The notes beneath the pieces were generated by a model, which was given only the letters and a program-made list of their open reading frames with translations, ran no database searches and was not told the origin of the DNA. From contig JAFEGW010000008.1 in assembly GCA_018239715.1 (NCBI GenBank), forward strand, positions 1-64,000: 64,000 bases of DNA, in the 5' to 3' direction. The position numbers and the translations under genes are program-made. The stretch comes from Verrucomicrobiota bacterium (GTDB lineage Bacteria > Chlamydiota > Chlamydiia > Chlamydiales > Rhabdochlamydiaceae). Positions 53,986 to 62,336 of the stretch are shown here, one piece after another; the stretch's first letter is position 1, and each line of letters begins with the position of its first letter.

Positions 53986-54848
53986 TTCTTGGTTAATACC
54001 AGATTGAGGGCTTTCAACGCATCGTTCTTCGTTTCCCATACAGAAATAAACCTCCCTTTATGGCAAAAAATGGCGCCGGGGATTCCCGTCGCTTTTTTTA
54101 AATCTTGATCCATGAGGCCTGCCCAGGCTTCGGGAAGAGGCACGCGGACCTTCATCCGGTCTTTCGAGTTCGGAGGAATCCCTCGGAGTTTCCAGTGGGA
54201 TCCCGACGGCATGATGATGAATTGCGCAGGATGCCGCTCTCCTCCCATATCGAAAAAAACATCGAGCCACGGCATCGCCCTGTCAAAAATGAGGACCTTG
54301 TCCCCTTTTTTCATGGCCTGCGAGACCTGCTCGCGGCAATCTTCGACATAGTGATATCTTTCCATGAGCCGCACGACATGGCCATAGGCAAAATCGAGCG
54401 CGTTAGAAAAAGCCTGGGTCATCTCTTCGGCCGGCGCCTCGTAATCAGGAGGGACAAAATTAGAGATCACCTGAGAAAACGTGCAGACGCCCGGTTCGAT
54501 CGTGACCCTTCCGTTATCATGGGCATCGACCCCCCAGATGAGAGACCGGTTCAAAAAATCATAAAGTTTCTCATGGATGAGGCCTTGCTCTTTCAGATAA
54601 AGCGTCACCATCCCTGCACTGGCCAGCTCTCCCTGGTAGTCGGCCTGGTGATGATCGAACCTTTTATAGGCCGGATTATAAATCCCACCGACGTCGCAGA
54701 CATATTCGCAAGTGTCAATCACCGAGAGATCTCTTGTCCGGATGATTTTATCCCGGTCAACGAGATCAAACGCCAGCAAAAGAGCGCAGGCCGTGACCTC
54801 ATCGGCATGAAAACTTCCGTCGTGAGTTCCAACTGATCGTGGTTTCAT
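53982..54848 (-). CDS. MYG1-family protein (putative metal-dependent phosphohydrolase/exonuclease)
   Basis: 288 residues from ATG 54848. Motifs GTHDGSFHADEVTACALL, CDVGGIYNPAYKRFDHHQ and SLIWGVDAHDNG show the DHH-like metal centre of the MYG1/UPF0160 family. The eukaryotic member is an RNA exonuclease; the bacterial role is not settled. First gene of an operon with HIT and HEAT genes, each overlapping by 4 nt. The promoter-like TTGTAG-N16-TATATT ends 9 nt before the ATG and there is no Shine-Dalgarno. Confidence 0.85.
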   Translation of the reverse strand: MKPRSVGTHDGSFHADEVTACALLLAFDLVDRDKIIRTRDLSVIDTCEYVCDVGGIYNPAYKRFDHHQADYQGELASAGMVTLYLKEQGLIHEKLYDFLNRSLIWGVDAHDNGRVTIEPGVCTFSQVISNFVPPDYEAPAEEMTQAFSNALDFAYGHVVRLMERYHYVEDCREQVSQAMKKGDKVLIFDRAMPWLDVFFDMGGERHPAQFIIMPSGSHWKLRGIPPNSKDRMKVRVPLPEAWAGLMDQDLKKATGIPGAIFCHKGRFISVWETKNDALKALNLVLTKK

Positions 54849-54857
54849 AAACAAACA

Positions 54858-54885
54858 AATATACCACAAACTCGATTATCTACAA
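54858..54885 (-). promoter_or_regulatory. Candidate near-leaderless promoter of the MYG1 operon
   Basis: TTGTAG (54885-54880), 16-nt spacer, TATATT (54863-54858), 9 nt before the ATG at 54848. No ribosome-binding site in between. Confidence 0.45.
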
Positions 54886-55007
54886 TGGAGCTCAATCTTT
54901 CAAAATGACAAAGTACATTTTTAACAACTTCTTGCAATAGAGTATTTTTTACTCTAATCCGAATGGATCTTATTCATACAAAATTATAACCATTCAAAAG
55001 GTAAGCT

Positions 55008-56339
55008 ATGAGTACAGGTAGTATTAGGAGCAGCAAAACGCCTCTGGAAATTTTTGATTTCAGTTTAGAAGAATTTGCAAGACATCCTGAAAGTCAAGCA
55101 ACCAAAATTGAACAATATAGAGTTTTACTCAAAATCACCTCAGAAGCATTCGATAATTTTTTTCAGAAAAAATGGAGCGCGTTTGATGGTTTAGTAGGTG
55201 AAAACGGATGTCATTTGCGAGCCTGGAAAGTTTTAGAGTTAGCTCAAGCCTATATTTTGGATTCTTCCTATGCTTCCCACATGAATAAAATTGCTCAGAA
55301 AATAAAAACTGCAATTTCCCAGCTAGAAATGCTTACAAAATCCAATGATAAATATGTTCAATCCTACGAGGGAATCCAACACGCCTGCAGAAAAATCACT
55401 TCCTTGCGTTTACCACCCGAGATTCTTGATAGTGATGAAATCAAAGATATATCCGAGCAAATCAGTAAGAAAATAAATGAAATTAACTACAGAGCTTTAA
55501 AAGAAATTTTCAAAGACTTGCTCATGGATCAAGATGTCGAATTTCTCATTTACTCTTACTTGCTAACAATTTGTCGAGATTGGGAAAAAAATGGCTGCGA
55601 TGCTTTTGGGCATCCTGCATCACAAGTGTCGAATTTCCATCTACTTAAAACAAAGTATAAATGTGGAAAAATGATGGCAGAGAAGCTCATCCTTGTAGCT
55701 CAAAGAAATTTAGCGCAACTATCTTTGAATTATGTTCAGGAAATCGCACGAAGAACAGCTCAAGTCGCTTTATACAAACGACTACAAGAACCCTTTATTC
55801 TTTGGAATGAACGCAAAGTTCCCCGCGCGCCCTGTTATGATGAATTTAATGCTTTATTAATTCATGCAAAACAGGTCTCTATATCTTTTCTCGTCTCGGT
55901 AGCCTACAGAGATGAGTTTGAAACAGTGCAAAAAATCGTTTGGTTTTTCCAAACCTTAGATCGAGGCCCGCTTATTCCGTCAAAGCAAGATTTTAAAAAA
56001 CCCGTCATTGTCCTAGATGCCATTAGCCATATCACCGAAGATAGACTATATCCAGAAGCAAAAGTTCTCTTTGCTATTCAAAAATTTGGATTAGAGAAAA
56101 TGATCTTATCTTTTGCAGCTCAGCATGAGCCCTATCCCAAAAACTGGGCTCCTAGAGCTTTACCACATTTGGATGATAAAGATATCAAAATGCTGAAGGC
56201 ATTTGCACACGAGCAGGGTTTTTCTTATGAAAATCCTGGAACATTTCTACTCAAACATATTTATTGCGATATATTAACCAATTATCTGCCCTGGCTCGGC
56301 AGGAAATCTCCTTTTAAAACTTCTTTAAAGGTAACATAA
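55008..56339 (+). CDS. Unknown helical protein
   Basis: 443 residues, Shine-Dalgarno AAAGGT before ATG 55008. Mainly alpha-helical, no TM or signal peptide. No motif recognised; it contains NLAQLSLNYVQEIARRTAQ and a C-terminal PWLGRKSPFKTSLKVT. Its stop codon abuts the ATG of the next gene, so the two are translationally coupled and probably act together. Base composition is AT-rich compared with the housekeeping block. Upstream, a TTGCAA...TAATCC pair at about 17 nt and a GAGTA/TACTC hairpin may control expression. Confidence 0.65.
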   Translation: MSTGSIRSSKTPLEIFDFSLEEFARHPESQATKIEQYRVLLKITSEAFDNFFQKKWSAFDGLVGENGCHLRAWKVLELAQAYILDSSYASHMNKIAQKIKTAISQLEMLTKSNDKYVQSYEGIQHACRKITSLRLPPEILDSDEIKDISEQISKKINEINYRALKEIFKDLLMDQDVEFLIYSYLLTICRDWEKNGCDAFGHPASQVSNFHLLKTKYKCGKMMAEKLILVAQRNLAQLSLNYVQEIARRTAQVALYKRLQEPFILWNERKVPRAPCYDEFNALLIHAKQVSISFLVSVAYRDEFETVQKIVWFFQTLDRGPLIPSKQDFKKPVIVLDAISHITEDRLYPEAKVLFAIQKFGLEKMILSFAAQHEPYPKNWAPRALPHLDDKDIKMLKAFAHEQGFSYENPGTFLLKHIYCDILTNYLPWLGRKSPFKTSLKVT

Positions 56340-57023
56340 ATGAAAATCCACATATCTTTAGATGAGCTAATTCAAGCCAGAATCCTTTCTATTAAACTTT
56401 TCGAAGCATGCCGTTTAGGCTTCTTTTACCTCGAGATCCCTCCAGCTTGTCAGCAACTTATCGATGAAGCACTACAACTAGCCGACAGCTTTTCTAAAGA
56501 CCGTAAATACAGAAAGTTGCGATCGAAAATTTATAGCCAAGAGCATGCTAGCGAACTCTCTAAATCTCTCTCTATCGAAAAGCAATATTGGGAAGAGCTT
56601 TTACCCCACCGATTAATTTCGCTGGCTCATATGATGAGCACCTTAGGTCTTTATCTGCTCAGAAAAGTATGGGAGATTTTTCAAATTCCCGAAGAAATAG
56701 GGGGATCGGCAATCGGGAATCTTGTTGAAAATAAAGGACCAGCCTATTTTGTTTTCAATCACTATATTCCATGGAAGATCCGAGAAAATTCTCAAGCTCA
56801 CAAAATTTTAGGTCAAATAGCAGTGCTATTCATCTCTCAACCGGGGTTAGAGACAAAAGTCAACGGTGAATGGGTCGCTATAGACCCTACTCCAAACTAC
56901 TTTATTGTGAATTTCGGAACAGCTCTTGAAAGTTATGTGAACAATCCTGAGTGTCTGAATGCAGCCTGTCATCGTGTTCGCCCGATCTCTCATGATTGCG
57001 TTTCTTTTGGTGTATTTAAATAA
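56340..57023 (+). CDS. Degenerate isopenicillin-N-synthase-like (2OG-Fe(II) oxygenase fold) protein
   Basis: 227 residues. The N-terminal part matches the DIOX_N pattern (LFEACRLGFFYLEIPPACQQ) and the C-terminal half the oxygenase barrel: FVFNHYIPW, GLETKVNGEWVAIDPTPNYF, IVNFGTALESYVNN and CHRVRPISHD. In active enzymes iron is held by HxD...H; here His154 is followed by Lys-Ile (Asp position lost) and His211 remains, and the RxS cosubstrate motif is also altered (DCVS). So it is either catalytically dead or uses a halogenase-like metal site. Start directly follows the stop of the preceding gene. Confidence 0.7.
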   Translation: MKIHISLDELIQARILSIKLFEACRLGFFYLEIPPACQQLIDEALQLADSFSKDRKYRKLRSKIYSQEHASELSKSLSIEKQYWEELLPHRLISLAHMMSTLGLYLLRKVWEIFQIPEEIGGSAIGNLVENKGPAYFVFNHYIPWKIRENSQAHKILGQIAVLFISQPGLETKVNGEWVAIDPTPNYFIVNFGTALESYVNNPECLNAACHRVRPISHDCVSFGVFK

Positions 57024-57055
57024 CCGGTTAGATACAGCTTTAAAGAAAGCTCGAA

Positions 57056-57814
57056 TTAAGACAAAAGGTCACGCTTAGATTCATAACCTAGTTTGTTTTT
57101 GATATTTTCGAAATAATTTTCTACAGTACGACGCGATAAGCCTAAAATGGCGGCTGTCGCTTGAGCCGAGTGGCCTTTCCGATATAAATCCACGCAGTCT
57201 TGCTCGCGCTTTGAAAGAGGAAGAATGGTTTTCAAGAACCCCTCTGCTTGTTTGTCATCACGACCTAAAAGAGTAGAGGCGAAAGGTTTTTCAAAGGCTT
57301 CTCCAAGAGCTTTTCTAATATTATACTGCTCGCTTTGGATTTTTCGAATTAAAGGGCTGGCTTCCTTGACGAAATAACGTCCAAACTTTCTCAGCAGTTC
57401 CAGCTTACTCAGGTAAATATTCAGGTCATTCTTCTCGCTCGATTTGTTGGTAAAAATATACCCATCTAACTTATCTCCTTCTTTATCGATTAAGAAAAGA
57501 AGCCGCCTGACACCATAGCGATTTTCAATGAAATCTGAATATGGCTGATCGGGGGTTGTATCATCGACAGCCCAGCCAGCTCGGAGAAGGTCTGGATGAA
57601 CGAAGTAGGGGCATGTTTTATAAAGCTGCTCAGAAAAATAAAATTCAACTTCTTCAGGATAATTAGAAAGAAAAGCGAAATCGCCATTAGGACTGATCGT
57701 AAAATAACTAAAGTAAGAGACTCCTAGATAGTCTTTCAGAGGAGCGCAAATCCTCTTGATCTTCCGATCTTCTTGGACGGTGTACTTTCGAATCAGCTGC
57801 TGCAAATCATTCAT
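57056..57814 (-). CDS. LuxR-type transcription regulator
   Basis: 252 residues. The C-terminal HTH of the LuxR/GerE type is clear: LSKREQDCVDLYRKGHSA followed by AILGLSRRTVENYFENIKNK (about 197-245). The N-terminal 180 residues look like a PAS/GAF-like or autoinducer-binding sensor (SYFTISPNGDFAFLSNYPEE), ligand unknown. It faces the 2H-like gene across a 110-nt divergent region and converges on the oxygenase-like gene, so either unit may be its target. LuxR-type solo regulators are rare in chlamydiae. Confidence 0.85.
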   Translation of the reverse strand: MNDLQQLIRKYTVQEDRKIKRICAPLKDYLGVSYFSYFTISPNGDFAFLSNYPEEVEFYFSEQLYKTCPYFVHPDLLRAGWAVDDTTPDQPYSDFIENRYGVRRLLFLIDKEGDKLDGYIFTNKSSEKNDLNIYLSKLELLRKFGRYFVKEASPLIRKIQSEQYNIRKALGEAFEKPFASTLLGRDDKQAEGFLKTILPLSKREQDCVDLYRKGHSAQATAAILGLSRRTVENYFENIKNKLGYESKRDLLS

Positions 57815-57924
57815 CGATCGAAAAACATATCAAATAATTAATTATCCACCAATAGAAGTTCAAAACCATTTCTATAAAAGCCTCCCTAATTCATTATAAG
57901 TACAAGCAGAAAGAGGAGGATACT

Positions 57925-58578
57925 ATGGCAATAATTCCGCAAAACAGACAAGTGAGCTTAAGTGCAGATATAGAATTCCTCATCGACCCGGTAACAAACG
58001 AGCGCACTCTGGCCCAAGCCCAATTAAAGCAGCGATTTTGGTCCATTTATGCTCCTGATCTAGAAAAACTTTGCCATCAACACTTTAAAAAAGGGTCCAG
58101 CTACTCTTTTCATGTTTGTTTTGTGATGACAAAAGACATTGACTCGCCCGAGCATCGAGAAAAAATCAAACGGGCTTTTGTGAAAATCGTGAAGAACCAT
58201 ATTTCCAACACCGTCTTTTGTCCCGATGCATTTAGAGCCTATGTTCTTCAAGACAAAGAAGGAAAATTCCTCCAGGGAAGATCTCCCAACAATTCTCCTG
58301 TTGTTCTTGTTCCTAAAAATCCTGATGATTTCAAAAGAATCAACCAGGCGCTGGCGGAGAAACTTAAAGAACTCAACACACTGTGGAATAAGAAATACGA
58401 ATTAGCTGACGATCTGCTTCCTGAGCATTATACCCCTCATATCACCATCATCAATAGACCTATTCTATTTGACTTAGAAAAGAAGGTTAATAAAACTAAA
58501 AAAGACCTTTTGGAACAATTAAATGCAAAAGTGCCTGTAGAAGCTTTCACTTTGAAAGACCATAAATACCAAATCTGA
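57925..58578 (+). CDS. 2H phosphoesterase-like protein
   Basis: 217 residues with a strong GAGGAGG Shine-Dalgarno. Two spaced strands carry the 2H-superfamily pattern: FHVCFVM with His63-Val-Cys and YTPHITII with His172-Ile-Thr, about 109 residues apart. The first motif has Cys where Ser/Thr is usual. 2H enzymes cut 2',3'-cyclic phosphates or 2'-5' linkages in RNA and cyclic nucleotides. No TM or signal. Divergent from the LuxR-type gene, which may regulate it. Confidence 0.65.
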   Translation: MAIIPQNRQVSLSADIEFLIDPVTNERTLAQAQLKQRFWSIYAPDLEKLCHQHFKKGSSYSFHVCFVMTKDIDSPEHREKIKRAFVKIVKNHISNTVFCPDAFRAYVLQDKEGKFLQGRSPNNSPVVLVPKNPDDFKRINQALAEKLKELNTLWNKKYELADDLLPEHYTPHITIINRPILFDLEKKVNKTKKDLLEQLNAKVPVEAFTLKDHKYQI

Positions 58579-58945
58579 TAGAACTCCCTGAAAGCTTTAT
58601 TTTTTCGAATCTTAAAGTTCAGTTCTTGTCCTTTGCAGATACTTAGAAGATCCTTGAGAACATCTTCTTATTTGCTCTTCTCTAAATGATTAAATTTTTG
58701 GCCTAATTTGTAAGAGATAAGTTAATGACAATTAAACAAGTCGCCTACCGAATTGGTTACCAACCTCAACCTTTCCCATCCGCATCAAGGACAGCTGCCT
58801 CTGCTTTCTAAAACTTAAACACAGCAAAATTTCCATTAAGTTAATCCGATCTGAAAACTTTTTTCACAAATATAAAAATTTTAATTGCTTGAAAATCATT
58901 ATTTTACGCAACATTCTAGCTCAAAAGTTTAGTTGGGAGGTCGCT
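58579..58945. other. 367-nt spacer before the GNAT-WD40 operon
   Basis: AT-rich, no gene recognised. A short GAAGA/TCTTC stem lies near 58665-58690 and a GGTT/AACC hairpin near 58755. A TTGAAA...CATTCT pair (17 nt) about 30 nt before ATG 58946 is a weak promoter candidate. The upstream in-frame TTG at 58889 is rejected as start because GGGAGG precedes 58946. Confidence 0.35.
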
Positions 58946-60661
58946 ATGGCAGTTGTTATGGTAGGAGCAAGCCCTATTAGAGAGTTTCGTCATGTACTCG
59001 GGAACAGCCCTTATATGAGAGATCTAATAGATATCTTCAATCGCATTCTTGAGCCCCTCTACGGATCTCAAGCTGATGCATTAAATAAAATCCGCTTGGG
59101 TAAAGATCGTACTTGTTTTCTTTTATATGAAGGAGAAACACCCGTTGGAGTGATTGCTTTTAAAACTGTTTTAAGTGATGAATTTGCCAAACAGGGTGTT
59201 AGAAACAGTATCGAAATCAAATCCCTCTTTGTCGTCAACTCCGAGAGTAACTCAGGCCGTGGGCTGGGTTCTGTTCTCTTAAATAAAGTGGTCGAAGAAG
59301 TGGATAAATTAAAACTCAACCATGAGTCTCTCCATGTCACAGTCAGTGAGAAAAAAGGCGAATCTCTCAACTTTTTTAAGAGAAAAGGATTTGTGGAGAA
59401 GTTTAAATGGAAGGGTCGCTATGTGGATGAGAACGATATAGAATACTTGCTCGCAGCTCCAGCAAAACTCCCCACTCCCCAACAAGTGCAAGGCGCAGCC
59501 AAAATTGTCGCTCTCATTGCTCCTCCGGCAGCAGTTCAACAGCCTTTCTCTCCGAAGCTGGCTTTCTGGGTACCCGATGCTCACTGGGATGATATCCATG
59601 AACTCAAATTATTATCCGATGGCACCTTTATCAGCGGATCTAAAGACAATTGCATTGTCAAGTGGGATCAAAAAGGAAATTTGGTTCGCGTGGTAAGCGA
59701 AGTCGAACCTGACTTAATCAGCGACAAAAACTGGATTACAGCCATGGGGATTATCAACGATCATTACTGGGCTAGTGGAGAACGGAATGGCCGGGTCTCG
59801 TTGTGGACGACAGAGGGAGATTTTGTTAAAAACTATTATGTCAAGCGTCCAAAAACCAGCCATGTCAGCCATAAATATAATCAAGAACGGGTCCTTTGTT
59901 TAACCACAGGGACAAATAAGCAAAAACCCTCTCTCTTTGTGGGTTTTCCGACCATGTTTGATGAATACAATATTATCGAAGGACGTACAACTACAACGAC
60001 AGAAACTCACTCGAATGATTGGGTCTATTGCGTCCATCCTTTGACAGAAAGCCGCGCCCTCGTGGTGACCGGCTGTGTGCTTGATATTTTCGAAAAAGCA
60101 AACAATAAATGGAGTCCCAGCAAGAGACTGATCGAGGAAGGGCCAAAAATAGGAAACCAACGACGTTTTATCTCTGCTGTAACCCCTCTCAAATCTTCGC
60201 CCCACCACTTTGGATTTGGAGTCTTTGGAGGGGCTGCCAACGGAGGACTTGTCAACATACTGGATGTAGAGCAAGGGAAAATTGTGCGATCTTGGGACGA
60301 ACATAAACAGAGGGTTTGGGCCGTTGAAAATATCTCTCGAGAACTTATCGCTAGTAGTGCAGAAGATAAAACGATTAAATTCTGGGATATACGTGCGGAT
60401 AAGAGCATAGCAACTTTAGATAAAACCCTAGGTCAATCTCATGCCTTGCTCAGTCCTAATGAAGAAACTTTGATTGCGGGTGTTTCTGAAGAAGTCAAAA
60501 AATTGGTGCCTAAACAAAATAAACAGCCACACCGCAGACAAATACCACCAGGAGCAGGGTCTCCTCATCGAGAAAAAGGGAGTCCTAAACGTGAAATAGA
60601 ATTCGAAGAAAAAATGGAAACAGAAAGAGCTCACTTGAATTTCTATGATTTGAGAAAATAA
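58946..60661 (+). CDS. GNAT acetyltransferase-like domain fused to WD40 repeats
   Basis: 571 residues from ATG 58946 (GGGAGG 6 nt upstream). Residues about 10-165 are GNAT-like: EPLYGSQ, the strand IEIKSLFVVN, the acetyl-CoA loop SGRGLGS and FFKRKGF at motif B. An Ala/Pro linker is followed by WD-type blades (TFISGSKDNCIVKWDQKGN, RVSLWTTEGD, TIKFWDIRAD) and a basic C-terminal tail (about 510-565, rich in Lys/Arg/Pro). This would acetylate a target chosen by the propeller; both parts are eukaryote-like and host-directed action is plausible. First gene of a five-gene plus-strand operon. Confidence 0.78.
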   Translation: MAVVMVGASPIREFRHVLGNSPYMRDLIDIFNRILEPLYGSQADALNKIRLGKDRTCFLLYEGETPVGVIAFKTVLSDEFAKQGVRNSIEIKSLFVVNSESNSGRGLGSVLLNKVVEEVDKLKLNHESLHVTVSEKKGESLNFFKRKGFVEKFKWKGRYVDENDIEYLLAAPAKLPTPQQVQGAAKIVALIAPPAAVQQPFSPKLAFWVPDAHWDDIHELKLLSDGTFISGSKDNCIVKWDQKGNLVRVVSEVEPDLISDKNWITAMGIINDHYWASGERNGRVSLWTTEGDFVKNYYVKRPKTSHVSHKYNQERVLCLTTGTNKQKPSLFVGFPTMFDEYNIIEGRTTTTTETHSNDWVYCVHPLTESRALVVTGCVLDIFEKANNKWSPSKRLIEEGPKIGNQRRFISAVTPLKSSPHHFGFGVFGGAANGGLVNILDVEQGKIVRSWDEHKQRVWAVENISRELIASSAEDKTIKFWDIRADKSIATLDKTLGQSHALLSPNEETLIAGVSEEVKKLVPKQNKQPHRRQIPPGAGSPHREKGSPKREIEFEEKMETERAHLNFYDLRK

Positions 60662-60702
60662 CAAGTCGGTTTATAATTTTTTATGTTTAAAAGGAGTTTT
60701 TT

Positions 60703-61980
60703 ATGGCAGCAGTAACTTCAATAAATTTGAGCCCCTCAGCTCCAAAACAACCCGAACTTGAACTCAAAAGCGTATTCGGGGAGGGACGCGAAGGCCGTTG
60801 GGAAAAAGTTCAGACAATCTTCAAGGAACAGATCGAACCGCTTTACGGATCTCAAGATAAGCTATTAAAAGAACTTCCAAAAAGCGAAAATCTGAAAACA
60901 CGGCTTCTTGTTGCAGGAAAAGACTCCATCGGGGTTTTGGTCTATCAAACAGCGACTGAAGACCGCTCACAAAAACAGCTGGGCCGGTTTTTAGAGATCA
61001 AGACATTATATGCAAAAGAGAAAATAAAAGGAGGGCCTGATTTTCTCTTAAAGCATGTTTTAGAGATTGCAAAAGAGCATAATGTCGATTCCCTTTGCAT
61101 GAGAATTTCAAAGCAAGTTTCCTTAATTCCCTTCCTAGAAGTGAATAAATTTCAAAGAATTGACGAACAAGATGAATTAGTTCTTTATCGAAGAAAAATT
61201 GAAGATTTAACCCGGAAGCGTAAACCCGATGAACCTCCACCCAGTGAGAGACATCAAAATGGAAAAGAGGAGATAGAACAAAGACACTATCGGATACCTC
61301 ATCCTACTTCTCCCCACATTACCCTTTCACCTGCCCCTGCTGCTGCCTCATCGTACCATCCCAGATCTCCAGAAGGAAAAAGAAGAGCCGAGGATGAGGA
61401 ACCTATAGCTCCTAAAAGAAGCCGTAATGACAAAGGAGAAAAGCAAGAGAAATTCCCTGAACAAACTCAATATCGCCCCCCCTCTGTTGCGGAACTTCGA
61501 GGTCGTTTTGAACCCTCGGCTCCTCCCCCTCACGCACCACGCTATCAACCCACTGATTATGCGCCCGGAGGTATTCCTAAGGTGATGTCCAGCAAGGCGA
61601 TTGCCGAAGGGAGAGAGCTGCTGGACAGGGCTAAAAGAGACACTCGCGATCATATCCCACTTAAAATGATTTATTTAAGGATGATTTTAGACGGCCGAAA
61701 AACAATTGAAGGCCGTATTAATAATGGACCTTTTAAAAAATTACAAACGGGAGCGTTTGTTCGTTTCCATTGCCAAGGGACTGAAGCTTATTGCCAGGTT
61801 CTCAAAGTGAATCGTTATGCATCATTCCGAGAAATGCTGGAGAAAGAAGGAGTGCAACCTTGCTTGCCCGATGTACATAATCTTCAGCAAGCAGTCGACA
61901 TTTATGACAAGATCCCGGGATACGCTGATAAAGCCAAGCAACATGGTGTTCTCGCCATTCATATTAGGCTCCTTCGATGA
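60703..61980 (+). CDS. GNAT-like domain, NLS-like linker and C-terminal ASCH domain
   Basis: 425 residues, Shine-Dalgarno AAGGAG before ATG 60703. The N-terminal 165 residues are related to the GNAT part of the preceding protein (EPLYGSQ, FLEIKTLYA), but the acetyl-CoA loop is degenerate (IKGGPDF). Residues 170-290 are a charged Pro-rich linker with RKRK at 171 and a bipartite basic cluster KRRAEDEEPIAPKRSR at 226-241. Residues about 320-425 form an ASCH domain (GRKTIEGRI, then FREMLEKEGVQPCLPDV), a fold linked to RNA or nucleotide binding. Overlaps the next gene by 4 nt. A nuclear-acting effector is a fair hypothesis. Confidence 0.72.
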   Translation: MAAVTSINLSPSAPKQPELELKSVFGEGREGRWEKVQTIFKEQIEPLYGSQDKLLKELPKSENLKTRLLVAGKDSIGVLVYQTATEDRSQKQLGRFLEIKTLYAKEKIKGGPDFLLKHVLEIAKEHNVDSLCMRISKQVSLIPFLEVNKFQRIDEQDELVLYRRKIEDLTRKRKPDEPPPSERHQNGKEEIEQRHYRIPHPTSPHITLSPAPAAASSYHPRSPEGKRRAEDEEPIAPKRSRNDKGEKQEKFPEQTQYRPPSVAELRGRFEPSAPPPHAPRYQPTDYAPGGIPKVMSSKAIAEGRELLDRAKRDTRDHIPLKMIYLRMILDGRKTIEGRINNGPFKKLQTGAFVRFHCQGTEAYCQVLKVNRYASFREMLEKEGVQPCLPDVHNLQQAVDIYDKIPGYADKAKQHGVLAIHIRLLR

Positions 61981-62336
61981 GAATCTTCCGCTTAAGAGCT
62001 CCCTATTTTAGCATGGTCCAATCGGGCAGAAAAACCGTCGAAGGGCGGCTGAATAAACCCGACTTGCACAATTTAAAAGTAGGAGAGAGAATCCGTTTTC
62101 AAAGAGAAAATGAAGTCAAACATTTTGTCGACGTCAGAGTGATTTCTCTGCGCCAGTATCCGACTTTTCGGGAAATGCTCAAAAGGGAAGGACTGAATCG
62201 CTGCCTTCCCGATGTAAAAACCGTAGAAGAAGGCGTCCAGATTTATCACAGCTTCCCTTCTTATCGCGAAAACGAAATGCTCTACGGAGCTTTAGCAATT
62301 GGAATTCATCCCATCAAGCTAGGAGAAAAGGCATGA
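61977..62336 (+). CDS. Stand-alone ASCH-domain protein
   Basis: 119 residues, essentially one ASCH domain: YFSMVQSGRKTVEGRLNKPD, then FREMLKREGLNRCLPDVKTV and LYGALAIGIHPI. It closely matches the C-terminal domain of the preceding protein, so one arose from the other. ASCH domains resemble PUA folds and bind RNA, or act as small hydrolases in some cases. ATGA overlaps on both sides give strict translational coupling. Confidence 0.85.
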   Translation: MRIFRLRAPYFSMVQSGRKTVEGRLNKPDLHNLKVGERIRFQRENEVKHFVDVRVISLRQYPTFREMLKREGLNRCLPDVKTVEEGVQIYHSFPSYRENEMLYGALAIGIHPIKLGEKA

